A stretch of DNA of 12,719 nt, taken from Bacillota bacterium. GTDB lineage: Bacteria > Bacillota > Tb-RUG-66. Where the stretch lies: assembly GCA_016288255.1 (NCBI GenBank), contig JAEEYS010000188.1, positions 1 to 12,719 of the forward strand. Reading direction: 5' to 3'. A program made the position numbers and the translations under genes. The notes under the pieces are model-generated. The model saw nothing but the letters and a program-made list of their open reading frames with translations, searched no databases and was not told where the DNA came from. Positions within the stretch are counted from its first letter, which is position 1, and each line of letters opens with the position of its first letter. Positions 1 to 6,037 of this stretch are shown here, one piece after another.

Positions 1-34
1 CGGCATGCTTTTTTATTGGTAAAGGAGGGAGCTT

Positions 35-289
35 ATGAGAAAAATAGCTATTATCAGCGCCATTTTGGAAAACCCGGGAGAATGTCAAAAAGAGTTCAAT
101 GAAACGGTGCATCAATATCAAAAGATGATTCGGGGCAGACTGGGAGTACCTTTCCCGGAAGAAAACATAGGGGCTGTTTCACTGACGGTCATGGGGACCA
201 TGGATGAAATCAACAGCTTTACGGGAAAGTTAGGAAAAATCGAGCATGTTTCGGTAAAAACAGCAGTTTCAAAAAAGGAAATAGAATAA
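35..289 (+). CDS. TM1266-family iron-only hydrogenase system putative regulator
   Basis: This 84-residue protein matches the TM1266 family, small single-domain proteins found next to [FeFe]-hydrogenase maturation genes. They have a ferredoxin/ACT-like fold resembling the ligand-binding part of NikR. Visible features are the N-terminal strand KIAIISAILENP, a middle segment ending in ENIGAVSLTVMG, and a C-terminal strand HVSVKTAVSKK. No separate DNA-binding domain is present, so the regulator label is a family convention, not something the sequence shows. AGGAGG at 23-28 lies 6 nt before the ATG, which fixes the start. The gene is followed 41 bp later by hydG on the same strand, which supports the assignment strongly. 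Its biochemical role is unknown. Confidence 0.85.
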   Translation: MRKIAIISAILENPGECQKEFNETVHQYQKMIRGRLGVPFPEENIGAVSLTVMGTMDEINSFTGKLGKIEHVSVKTAVSKKEIE

Positions 290-330
290 AATAAGAAAAA
301 TAAGATCGAAAGAAAAGAGGAGAAACGGAT

Positions 331-1710
331 ATGGCACAAATGTCAATTGATTTAGAGTATATCAATGGATTATTGGAAGAAGCAAAAGGGATGACAGGGG
401 AAGAAATCGATAAGATACTGGATAAAGCGGAACGGTTTGAAGGACTCAACCATAAAGAAGTGGCCGGTCTGCTCCAGACAGAAGATGAAAAGCACATTGA
501 CCGGATCTATCAAATTGCCGGCAAGATCAAAAAAGAGATATACGGGAACCGTATCGTAATGTTTGCTCCGCTCTATGTCAGCGACTACTGCGTAAACAGA
601 TGCCGCTACTGCGGGTATAACTGCACCAATAAATTTGAAAGAAAACGTCTCAGTATGGACGATGTTCGAAAAGAAGTAAAAGTACTGGAAAAAATGGGGC
701 ACAAAAGACTGGCTTTGGAAGCGGGAGAAGACCCGAAGAATTGTGATATCGACTATATCGTAGATTGCATCAAAACCATTTATGATATGAAATTTAAAAA
801 CGGAGAGATCAGAAGAGTCAATGTCAATATCGCTTCCACTACAGTGGAAAACTATAAAAAATTGAGCGAAGTAGGGATCGGCACTTATATCCTGTTCCAA
901 GAAACCTACCACAAACCGTCTTATCTGGAACAGCATTTGGGCGGTCCGAAAAGAAACTTTGAATATCATTTGACCGCTTTTGACAGAGCTATGGAAGCAG
1001 GCATTGAAGACGTAGGCGGCGGCGTGCTCTTTGGGCTGGCGGATTATAAATTCGAAGTATTGGGACTGATGATGCACAACGAACATTTGGAAAAAGAATA
1101 TAAAGTAGGATTCCATACCGTATCCGTACCCAGACTTCGTCCCGCGTTTGGGAACGATCTATCGGATTATCCGCATTTGGTAGATGACAAAGACTTCAAA
1201 AAATTGGTAGCGATTATCCGATTGGCGATCCCTTATACAGGAATGATCATCTCTACCAGAGAAACCAAGGAAATGCGGGAAGAACTTTTAAAAATCGGTA
1301 TTTCGCAGATCAGCGCCGGTTCCAATGTGGAAGTAGGCGGCTACCATGCCAGCGAAAACGCAGGCGCGCAGTTTGATGTTGCGGATGAAAGAACACCGAT
1401 AGAAGTATTGTCTTGGCTCATCGATCAAGGGCTGGTGCCCAGTTTCTGCACCGCTTGCTACAGAAAAGGCCGGATCGGGGAAGCCTTTATGAAGATCACC
1501 AAAGAAGGCCATATCAAAAACTTGTGCCATCCCAACGCCATGACGACACTGTATGAATATGCGCTGGATTACGGTGATGAAGCGTTCCAAGAAAAAGTCA
1601 GAGAAGTTTTGAAACGGGAAATCAATAACATCGAAGAAGATATGATCCGAGATATTACCGCTAAGAATTTGAAGCTTTTGGAAGAAGGAAAACGGGATCT
1701 ATATCTCTAA
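331..1710 (+). CDS. hydG: [FeFe] hydrogenase H-cluster radical SAM maturase HydG
   Basis: HydG is a cytosolic radical-SAM tyrosine lyase. It cleaves tyrosine to p-cresol and dehydroglycine and turns the latter into CO and cyanide, which become iron ligands of the H-cluster subsite. The N-terminal radical-SAM cluster motif CX3CX2C is at C87, C91 and C94, in the context SDYCVNRCRYCGYNC. The HydG-specific C-terminal auxiliary cluster motif CX2CX22C is at C373, C376 and C399; this separates HydG from ThiH and HydE. The length of 459 residues is normal for the family and nothing is broken. The ribosome binding site AGAGGAG (316-322) lies 8 nt before the ATG. The gene sits between the TM1266-family gene and hydF, 15 bp from the latter, clearly in one operon. 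Confidence 0.97.
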   Translation: MAQMSIDLEYINGLLEEAKGMTGEEIDKILDKAERFEGLNHKEVAGLLQTEDEKHIDRIYQIAGKIKKEIYGNRIVMFAPLYVSDYCVNRCRYCGYNCTNKFERKRLSMDDVRKEVKVLEKMGHKRLALEAGEDPKNCDIDYIVDCIKTIYDMKFKNGEIRRVNVNIASTTVENYKKLSEVGIGTYILFQETYHKPSYLEQHLGGPKRNFEYHLTAFDRAMEAGIEDVGGGVLFGLADYKFEVLGLMMHNEHLEKEYKVGFHTVSVPRLRPAFGNDLSDYPHLVDDKDFKKLVAIIRLAIPYTGMIISTRETKEMREELLKIGISQISAGSNVEVGGYHASENAGAQFDVADERTPIEVLSWLIDQGLVPSFCTACYRKGRIGEAFMKITKEGHIKNLCHPNAMTTLYEYALDYGDEAFQEKVREVLKREINNIEEDMIRDITAKNLKLLEEGKRDLYL

Positions 1711-1725
1711 GTCGGAGGTGCTATC

Positions 1726-2925
1726 ATGCAGAATACACCGATCGCGTCCAGAAAGCAGGTCGCGATTTACGGCAATACCAATGTAGGAAAATCCACCTTG
1801 TTCAACTGTATTTTTGAGCAGAATGCGGCTATCGTATCGGAAGAAAAAGGAACGACCACGGATCCGATCATCAAAGCGATGGAACTGATCCCTTTTGGCC
1901 CTATCGCGCTCATTGATACGGCGGGCCTTAAAGACGACAGCATTTTGGGCAAAAAACGGTTAAAGAAAACAGGGGAGATCCTAAACAGAACGGATTTCGC
2001 GATCTATGTGATGGACGCGACAGAGCCGGATGAAAAAAGCTATGCAAAAATGGCAGAACAGTTTCAAAAACGGCGGATCCCGCATCTTTTGGTGTTGTCC
2101 AAATACCGTTTGGCAAAAGAGTCTGTACTGGATCGTCTGCAGAAAACTTACCCCGACGCGCTTTTGATGGAAGCGGAAGAGAGGGGATCCATTGCCGCGA
2201 TCAAGAAAAGATTGGCAGAGGAATTGTCCAAGCTGGAGGAAAAAGAGGAAACGATTTTAGGAGATATCGTATCGGCGGGAGAGAATGTGGTGATGGTGGT
2301 ACCGGTGGATTCGGAAGCGCCGAAAGGCAGATTGATCCTGCCCCAGGTACAGCTGATCCGAGACGCGCTGGATCACGGGATCAAGTGCCTTGTGACACGG
2401 GATACGGAACTAAAGGACGCGCTCGATTCTTTAACAAAAGTCGATTTGGTGGTGACAGATTCCCAGGCGTTTCGAAAAGTGGATCAGATCGTGCCAAAAG
2501 AGATCCCTCTTACTTCTTTTTCTATTTTGCTGGCAAGACAAAAAGGGGACCTAAAAGCCTATTTAGAAGGGATCGAGGCGGTGTCCCGTTTGAAAGACGG
2601 TTCCAAAATATTGATGGCGGAAGCCTGTTCTCATAACGTAGGGCATGAAGACATCGGCAGAGTCAAGATCCCGAACGGACTGAAGAAATTTACGGGAAAA
2701 GAGCTGACTTTTGATTTTGTGATGAGCTATGATTTTCCGGAAGAAGAGCGCCTGAAAGAATACGATCTGGTGATCCATTGCGGCGCCTGTATGGTGAACA
2801 AAAAATCGGTGCTGTCCCGGATTGTTTTGTGCGAAGAGGCAAATGTGCCGATCACAAATTACGGGCTGATTTTGGCGCTTTTTGCGGGGATTTTGGACAG
2901 AGCCACAGAAAAGGTCAGGGTATAA
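1726..2925 (+). CDS. hydF: [FeFe] hydrogenase H-cluster maturation GTPase HydF
   Basis: HydF is the GTPase scaffold on which HydE and HydG products assemble the diiron subcluster before delivery to the hydrogenase. The N-terminal GTPase domain shows the P-loop GNTNVGKST (residues 16-24), the switch region KGTTTDP (41-47) and DTAG (64-67). A dimerisation region follows. The C-terminal metal-cluster domain carries the family signature CxH...HCxxC at C301, H303, H351, C352 and C355, with 47 residues between the two His, inside the usual range. The 399-residue length is typical. GGAGGTG at 1714-1720 precedes the ATG by 5 nt. It is the last gene of the operon, with a strong terminator about 80 bp downstream. 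HydE is not found in this window. Confidence 0.97.
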   Translation: MQNTPIASRKQVAIYGNTNVGKSTLFNCIFEQNAAIVSEEKGTTTDPIIKAMELIPFGPIALIDTAGLKDDSILGKKRLKKTGEILNRTDFAIYVMDATEPDEKSYAKMAEQFQKRRIPHLLVLSKYRLAKESVLDRLQKTYPDALLMEAEERGSIAAIKKRLAEELSKLEEKEETILGDIVSAGENVVMVVPVDSEAPKGRLILPQVQLIRDALDHGIKCLVTRDTELKDALDSLTKVDLVVTDSQAFRKVDQIVPKEIPLTSFSILLARQKGDLKAYLEGIEAVSRLKDGSKILMAEACSHNVGHEDIGRVKIPNGLKKFTGKELTFDFVMSYDFPEEERLKEYDLVIHCGACMVNKKSVLSRIVLCEEANVPITNYGLILALFAGILDRATEKVRV

Positions 2926-3002
2926 AAATCGGTTGAACAAGAATTTGAAACAAGAAAAAGAAATGTCATGAAGATCGGTATTGAACCGGTATTGAAAAGA
3001 AT

Positions 3003-3043
3003 AAAATACGTCCTGCCTGTTTAGATCGGCAGGGCGTATTTTT
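3003..3043 (+). terminator. Intrinsic terminator of the hyd operon, probably bidirectional
   Basis: The arms 3003-3017 and 3028-3042 pair over 15 bp with one G:U and a 10-nt loop, and the 3' arm ends in a run of T. The 5' flank is A-rich, so the minus-strand transcript also has a short U-run (TTTTATT) after the hairpin. It lies 78 bp past the hydF stop and between convergent transcription units, as expected for a bidirectional terminator. Confidence 0.9.
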
Positions 3044-3088
3044 ATGAGCAGCGGTCCAAACCGGTGTAAAACGTGAGAAACAAAGTAC

Positions 3089-3117
3089 AAAAAAATTGCA
3101 GGTAAAATATACCTGCA
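3089..3117 (-). terminator. Intrinsic terminator for the minus-strand T-box/trpB-stub transcript
   Basis: On the minus strand the 7-bp stem TGCAGGT (3117-3111) and ACCTGCA (3103-3097) has a 7-nt loop and is followed by A and seven T (3095-3089). There is no T-run on the plus side, so it serves minus-strand transcription. It lies about 70 bp beyond the stop codon of the trpB remnant. Confidence 0.75.
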
Positions 3118-3188
3118 GAAAAAAATAAAAAGAGATAAAAAAATGAAAAAGAGGATGAAAACAAAAACGAAGACTATTATCAAAGAAA

Positions 3189-3383
3189 TCAGACAATAGC
3201 TTCTTTCGTGATTTTACATAATAAAGAAAGGCGCTTTGCGTGTTCTTTCAAAAGCGTGGCCGGTTCCTTCTGAACCTTGGAATCATCTTGAAAGCGGCAG
3301 TAAACTTTTATTGATCTCATTACCGTGTTCATCAAGGTTTCCGGCATATATTGACCGCAGTGAATACCGAATCTTCCTTTCAT
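3189..3383 (-). pseudogene. trpB: N-terminal remnant of tryptophan synthase beta chain (TrpB), about 64 codons
   Basis: The start is ATG at 3383, with AGGAAG (3396-3391) 7 nt upstream. The frame encodes MKGRFGIHCGQYMPETLM, very close to the conserved TrpB N-terminus (MKGRFGxxGGQYxPETLM). Weaker but recognisable similarity follows through the FQDDSKVQKE and LLKEHAKRLSLL segments. In intact TrpB the latter reads roughly LLxxYxGRPSLLYYA. The frame then stops at TGA 3191-3189. Intact TrpB has about 390-400 residues, so the PLP-lysine region and both catalytic domains are absent, and none of the frames downstream resumes TrpB sequence. One normally invariant Gly is Cys (HCGQY). The open frame continues upstream to 3626, but that part is T-box leader RNA, not protein. 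The identification is by recalled family consensus. I infer a decayed gene, although a retained small ORF cannot be excluded. Confidence 0.8.
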
Positions 3384-3439
3384 ATGATCACTTCCTATCC
3401 ATCTTACAGTGTTTTTATAAGCGTTTGTATTGCAAGAAA

Positions 3440-3721
3440 AATAAAAAAAGCCTTTGCCCCTTATAAAAGGGACAAAAGCTTGACCTTCTGCGGTACCACC
3501 CAATTTGATGTTATACATCCACTCGTTTGCATATCGATTAAAATATGCGCCCTCTTGATAACGGATCGGGTTTCCGTCAGCGCCTACACCCAAAAGGTTC
3601 GGACTGCCCTCGCAAGTCCATTCCATAAACGTCCTGATACTGCATTTTCACCGGCCGGCAGCTCTCTGAAACATTCTTGTTTATGTACTCTTCTTGCTCT
3701 ACGGTTTCGTGTTTTTTTATT
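3440..3721 (-). ncRNA. T-box leader (tRNA-Trp responsive, UGG specifier)
   Basis: T-box RNAs bind uncharged tRNA through a specifier codon and the tRNA acceptor end, and so choose between terminator and antiterminator. The canonical core TGGGTGGTACCGCAG lies at 3502-3488 on the minus strand. The Stem I landmarks AGTA (about 3690), CAGAGAGC (3668-3661) and GGTGAAAA (about 3653-3646) precede it. The specifier region reads GAA-TGG-A, with TGG at 3620-3618 as the likely specifier codon for tryptophan, matching the downstream trpB remnant. The core is followed by a 13-bp terminator hairpin with arms 3481-3469 and 3460-3448 (two G:U pairs) and a T-run (3447-3441). All key elements look intact. Stems II and III were not folded here. 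Confidence 0.93.
3441..3481 (-). terminator. T-box regulated intrinsic terminator
   Basis: This is the attenuator of the T-box leader. The 5' arm AAGCTTTTGTCCC (3481-3469) pairs fully with GGGGCAAAGGCTT (3460-3448), allowing two G:U, around an 8-nt loop, and a run of six or more T follows. It lies 7 nt beyond the T-box core, the normal arrangement for transcription attenuation. Confidence 0.88.
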
Positions 3722-3727
3722 ATTCAA

Positions 3728-3756
3728 ATTATAGTCTGATGAAAAATATTTGTCAA
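3728..3756 (-). promoter_or_regulatory. Perfect sigma-A promoter of the T-box transcript
   Basis: The minus strand reads TTGACA (3756-3751), then exactly 17 nt, then TATAAT (3733-3728): full consensus at both hexamers. Transcription should start near 3721, a few nt before the T-box leader begins. It is the strongest promoter visible in the window, yet it serves a stub gene. Confidence 0.88.
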
Positions 3757-3785
3757 TCTTTTTATATATTTTGTAAAACAGATCA

Positions 3786-3804
3786 TAAAAGCGGATTTGG
3801 CCGC
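3786..3804 (-). terminator. Weak candidate terminator after the hemolysin-III-like gene
   Basis: On the minus strand GCGG (3804-3801), a 6-nt loop and CCGC (3794-3791) are followed by four T. The stem is only 4 bp, so this is a weak call, supported mainly by its place immediately downstream of the stop at 3811 and before the T-box promoter. Confidence 0.35.
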
Positions 3805-3810
3805 GGGGCC

Positions 3811-4479
3811 TTATGCCAAATAAAGAAAGATACCGATAAAATGGCAGACACTGCCCGCCAATACGAAAAGGTGCCATACAGCGTGCATATAAGGCTTTTT
3901 TTTCACATAAAAAACGCATCCCACGGTAAAAAAAAGACCGCCGATCAAAATCCAAAGAAGAAAGGAAAAAGGTACTGCCGCCAATGTGGGTTTGATGGCA
4001 AAAATCACGATCCAGCCCATCAAAATATAAAGAAGGGTGGAGACCTTTTTATATTTGTCATAGTTTCCGTAAGTGACGATTTTAAATCCGATGCCAAAAA
4101 GAGCGATAGCCCATACGCTGCCTAGAATGCCCCATTTTAAAGCACCGGTAAAAGCGATCAGGGCAATGGGCGTATAGGTGCCTGCAATAAATAAAAAGAT
4201 GGAACAATGATCGAAGATCCGCAGTATTTTCTTTGGCTTTTCAAAAGGAATACTGTGATACAAAGTCGAAAAAAGATATAAACAAGTAGAACATAACCCG
4301 TATATACTAAAAGCGACGATCTTGACCGCGTTTTTTTCTTTTGCGGCATCGATCAATAAAATAATTGTCATCACCAAACAAAAAACAACACCGATCCCAT
4401 GCGTAATGGCATTGATCAGTTCTTCTTTGTGTTGATAGGACATAGTCTCTGCGGAATGTAATGACTTGGATTCTGTCAT
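3811..4479 (-). CDS. Hemolysin III / PAQR-family (YqfA/YplQ-like) membrane protein
   Basis: This 222-residue integral membrane protein of the HlyIII/PAQR family has about seven hydrophobic segments. Conserved family motifs are present: ITHGIG (25-30), S71-x3-H75 in STLYHS, D90 in FDHCSIFLFIAGTYTP, and the C-terminal H199-x3-H203 in HAVWHLF. The Ser, Asp and His residues correspond to the metal site that in PAQR relatives is linked to amide hydrolase activity. The true substrate in bacteria is unknown, and the hemolysin name is historical. The start at 4479 is chosen because GAGGTG lies 6 nt upstream; an in-frame ATG 14 codons earlier has no such site and would overlap mntP by 4 nt. It lies 38 bp downstream of mntP on the same strand, so co-transcription is likely. 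Confidence 0.9.
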   Translation of the reverse strand: MTESKSLHSAETMSYQHKEELINAITHGIGVVFCLVMTIILLIDAAKEKNAVKIVAFSIYGLCSTCLYLFSTLYHSIPFEKPKKILRIFDHCSIFLFIAGTYTPIALIAFTGALKWGILGSVWAIALFGIGFKIVTYGNYDKYKKVSTLLYILMGWIVIFAIKPTLAAVPFSFLLWILIGGLFFTVGCVFYVKKKPYMHAVWHLFVLAGSVCHFIGIFLYLA

Positions 4480-4517
4480 ATCAATCACCTCTTTTACAGA
4501 GGGCGTTTGAAGCGGTA

Positions 4518-5078
4518 TCATGATAGAAACAAATGCTCTATCAGGATCTTAAAGCCGATACCGATCAAAATCAGCCCTCCCAAAATATTGGAATATTTGG
4601 AGTAGCGTCCTTCTCCTACTATTTTACCCAAAAAAACGCCGCAAAAAGAAAAGAGAAAGGAGATCACGCCGATCAGCAAGGACGGCATAAGGATTTTTAT
4701 ATACAAAGCGGAAAAACCGATCCCCACTGCCAGCGCGTCAATGCTGGTCGCGACAGCCAGCGCAAAAAGCATCTTATAGCCGGTCAGCTTTAAGGGAGTG
4801 CCTTCCTCTCCCATGGATTCTTTGATCATTTTGATCCCGATAAAACCAAGAAGGAAAAAAGCGAGCCAATGATCTATCGGCTCTATCCATCCCCGAAAAA
4901 ACAGACCCAACGAATACCCCAACAGGGTCATAGCGGTTTGGAAAAATCCAAAAGCAATGCCGCACTTGAACCCGTTTTGCAGCGCAAAACCGGGGTCGGA
5001 AATGCCGCAGGAGATACTGACGGCAAAAGCGTCCTGGGCTAATCCCACAGCAGCTAAAAGTATCATATAAAAAGACAA
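4518..5078 (-). CDS. mntP: Manganese efflux pump MntP (DUF204 family)
   Basis: MntP exports Mn2+ across the cytoplasmic membrane. The protein has about six membrane segments and an internal two-fold repeat, each half carrying a conserved acidic motif: QDAFAVSIS around D16 and SIDALAVGIG around D114. The length of 186 residues fits the family. I place the start at TTG 5078 because AAAGGAG (5093-5087) sits 8 nt upstream. The ATG four codons further in (5066) would be 20 nt from that site, and the longer ATG frame from 5147 reads through the ribosome binding site. No yybP-ykoY manganese riboswitch is recognisable in the roughly 140-nt leader. The hemolysin-III-like gene follows closely. Confidence 0.93.
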   Translation of the reverse strand: MSFYMILLAAVGLAQDAFAVSISCGISDPGFALQNGFKCGIAFGFFQTAMTLLGYSLGLFFRGWIEPIDHWLAFFLLGFIGIKMIKESMGEEGTPLKLTGYKMLFALAVATSIDALAVGIGFSALYIKILMPSLLIGVISFLFSFCGVFLGKIVGEGRYSKYSNILGGLILIGIGFKILIEHLFLS

Positions 5079-5221
5079 TGGTATGACTCCTTTGAGGTAA
5101 AATGAATGTCGATCCGATGTTTTAACATCTTTCTGATAAAACAGCAAAATAAAAGGAAAAGAGCTTCTATATACTTTATTCCATAAAATGAGATTTCATT
5201 ATTTTTTATTGATTTTATTTC

Positions 5222-5250
5222 ATTATAGCTTTTTTTGCCAAAAATGAAAA
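5222..5250 (-). promoter_or_regulatory. Candidate mntP promoter with overlapping repeats
   Basis: The minus strand has TTTTCA (5250-5245), 17 nt, and TATAAT (5227-5222), giving a start near 5215. The plus-strand decamer ATTTCATTAT occurs twice, at 5217-5226 over the -10 box and at 5193-5202 just downstream, and AATGA/TCATT arms (5187-5191, 5196-5200) form a dyad. These could be operator half sites, but no known regulator box was matched. Confidence 0.5.
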
Positions 5251-5253
5251 CAA

Positions 5254-5268
5254 GAAAAGGGGCTTTTC
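5254..5268 (-). terminator. Weak candidate terminator after the small lipoprotein gene
   Basis: On the minus strand GAAAAG, loop CCC and CTTTTC form a 6-bp, A/T-rich stem, followed by a T-rich stretch (TTGTTTTCATTTTT). It is weak, but it is the best hairpin between the lipoprotein stop at 5310 and the mntP promoter. Confidence 0.35.
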
Positions 5269-5309
5269 GGTCACAAAGTGATCAGACGGGGAGAGAGACA
5301 AAAGACAGA

Positions 5310-5726
5310 TCAGGAAGGATTGCATAAGCTGCAGGGGGTCAGTCCCTGGGCTCTTGCTTCCCACAAGGGGACCGGTTCGGCGTCTTTTGCATAAGTACAG
5401 GAAGCTTGGTGGTATTTGGAGCCGTTTTCCGTGACATAAACGATGGTATCTTCTTCATCGGAAGATGGCTGGAGCGCCTCTGTATCGGAGGAGGAAGGCG
5501 TTCCTTTGGCCGACTGCTCGGAGGCGGATAAAGCGGACCGCGCTTCTGAAAGCTCTTGTTCCAAAACTTCGATCCGATATTCCAGTTCGATCACTTTGTT
5601 TTCCAGCGCAAGAAGGGACGAATCGGTTTCTTTGTGCGTTTCCGTACAACCGCATAAAGCAAATAAAAAAATAGAGATCAATAAAATTAAGATTCCGATT
5701 TTTATTGTCCGATAAAGTCGTTTCAT
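5310..5726 (-). CDS. Small lipoprotein with coiled coil and Cys/His-rich C-terminal domain
   Basis: This 138-residue protein of unknown function is predicted to be exported. Residues 7-24 form a hydrophobic signal peptide ending in a lipobox-like LCGC with C27 as the lipidated Cys. Residues about 35-70 (LLALENKVIELEYRIEVLEQELSEAR) have clear heptads and should be a coiled coil. A Ser/Glu-rich linker follows. The last 45 residues (VYVTENGSKYHQASCTYAK ... TPCSLCNPS) resemble the small Ada-like metal-binding module seen at the C-termini of secreted nucleases and competence-like proteins, with one His and three Cys as likely ligands. AGGAGG (5738-5733) lies 6 nt before the ATG at 5726. A longer open frame to 5915 runs into the antisense of the FMN riboswitch and is not used. 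Any function beyond lipid anchoring and metal binding would be guesswork. Confidence 0.75.
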   Translation of the reverse strand: MKRLYRTIKIGILILLISIFLFALCGCTETHKETDSSLLALENKVIELEYRIEVLEQELSEARSALSASEQSAKGTPSSSDTEALQPSSDEEDTIVYVTENGSKYHQASCTYAKDAEPVPLWEARAQGLTPCSLCNPS

Positions 5727-5802
5727 AAGATGCCTCCTGAGATGAAAAAGTGATGTCTGGTTTAAACATACCACAAACGGTGAAAAAATACGAGTAAAAC
5801 TG

Positions 5803-5831
5803 TTGCATTTTTGAAAGGGGCGGCGTATAAT
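5803..5831 (+). promoter_or_regulatory. Sigma-A promoter of ribU
   Basis: TTGCAT (5803-5808), a 17-nt spacer and a perfect TATAAT (5826-5831) place the start near 5838, just before the FMN aptamer. Confidence 0.82.
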
Positions 5832-5851
5832 GACTTTTGGAAATAAAGAAG

Positions 5852-5978
5852 AATCGTTTTCAGGGCAGGGTGCGATTCCCGATCGGCGGTAATATAGGAG
5901 ACTATTAGCCCGCAAGCTTTAGCAGATTTTGGTGAGATTCCAAAGCCGACAGTAAAGTCTGGATGAAAGAAAAGGATT
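5852..5978 (+). ncRNA. FMN riboswitch (RFN element)
   Basis: This is the conserved FMN aptamer. It contains CAGGGCAGGGTG (from 5861), GATTCCCGATCGGCGGTAAT (from 5875), AGCCCGC, GCAGATTTTGGTGAGATTCC (5922-5941), AAGCCGACAGT and GGATGAAAGAAAAGGAT. The closing P1 helix pairs 5852-5861 with 5969-5978. It controls the downstream riboflavin transporter gene: FMN binding should favour the terminator at 6038-6067, shutting off riboflavin uptake when flavin is abundant. Confidence 0.97.
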
Positions 5979-6037
5979 GTCATCTTATGATAAAATCATG
6001 ATAAAGAAACAATAAGATGCTCACTTTGTTATGAATT

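Noticed and set aside
370..1116. Minus-strand 248-residue open frame
   Set aside because: Antisense to hydG; Phe-rich translation typical of a reverse-strand shadow.
2563..3183. Minus-strand 206-residue open frame
   Set aside because: Antisense to the hydF 3' end, then runs through two terminators; composition is Phe-rich and not protein-like.
3143..3199. Plus-strand 18-residue ORF MKKRMKTKTKTIIKEIRQ
   Set aside because: Product of the purine tract; no convincing ribosome binding site and no promoter in that direction.
3384..3626. Upstream half of the minus-strand open frame that starts MEWTCEGSPN
   Set aside because: It lies wholly inside the T-box leader, including the T-box core and terminator. 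The frame is open by chance and only the part from 3383 has a ribosome binding site and protein similarity.
3584..3955. Minus-strand 123-residue open frame
   Set aside because: It covers the T-box promoter, part of the leader and the 3' end of the hemolysin-III-like gene in another frame; no family resemblance and no ribosome binding site.
3694..4125. Plus-strand 143-residue open frame
   Set aside because: Antisense shadow of the hemolysin-III-like gene and the T-box promoter; basic, low-complexity sequence with no domain.
5079..5215. yybP-ykoY manganese riboswitch in the mntP leader
   Set aside because: Looked for because mntP often has one; the conserved aptamer segments are not present in the leader.
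5727..5983. Minus-strand frames opposite the FMN riboswitch, including a 5' extension of the lipoprotein gene
   Set aside because: They are the antisense of the aptamer. The lipoprotein has a strong ribosome binding site and signal peptide at 5726.
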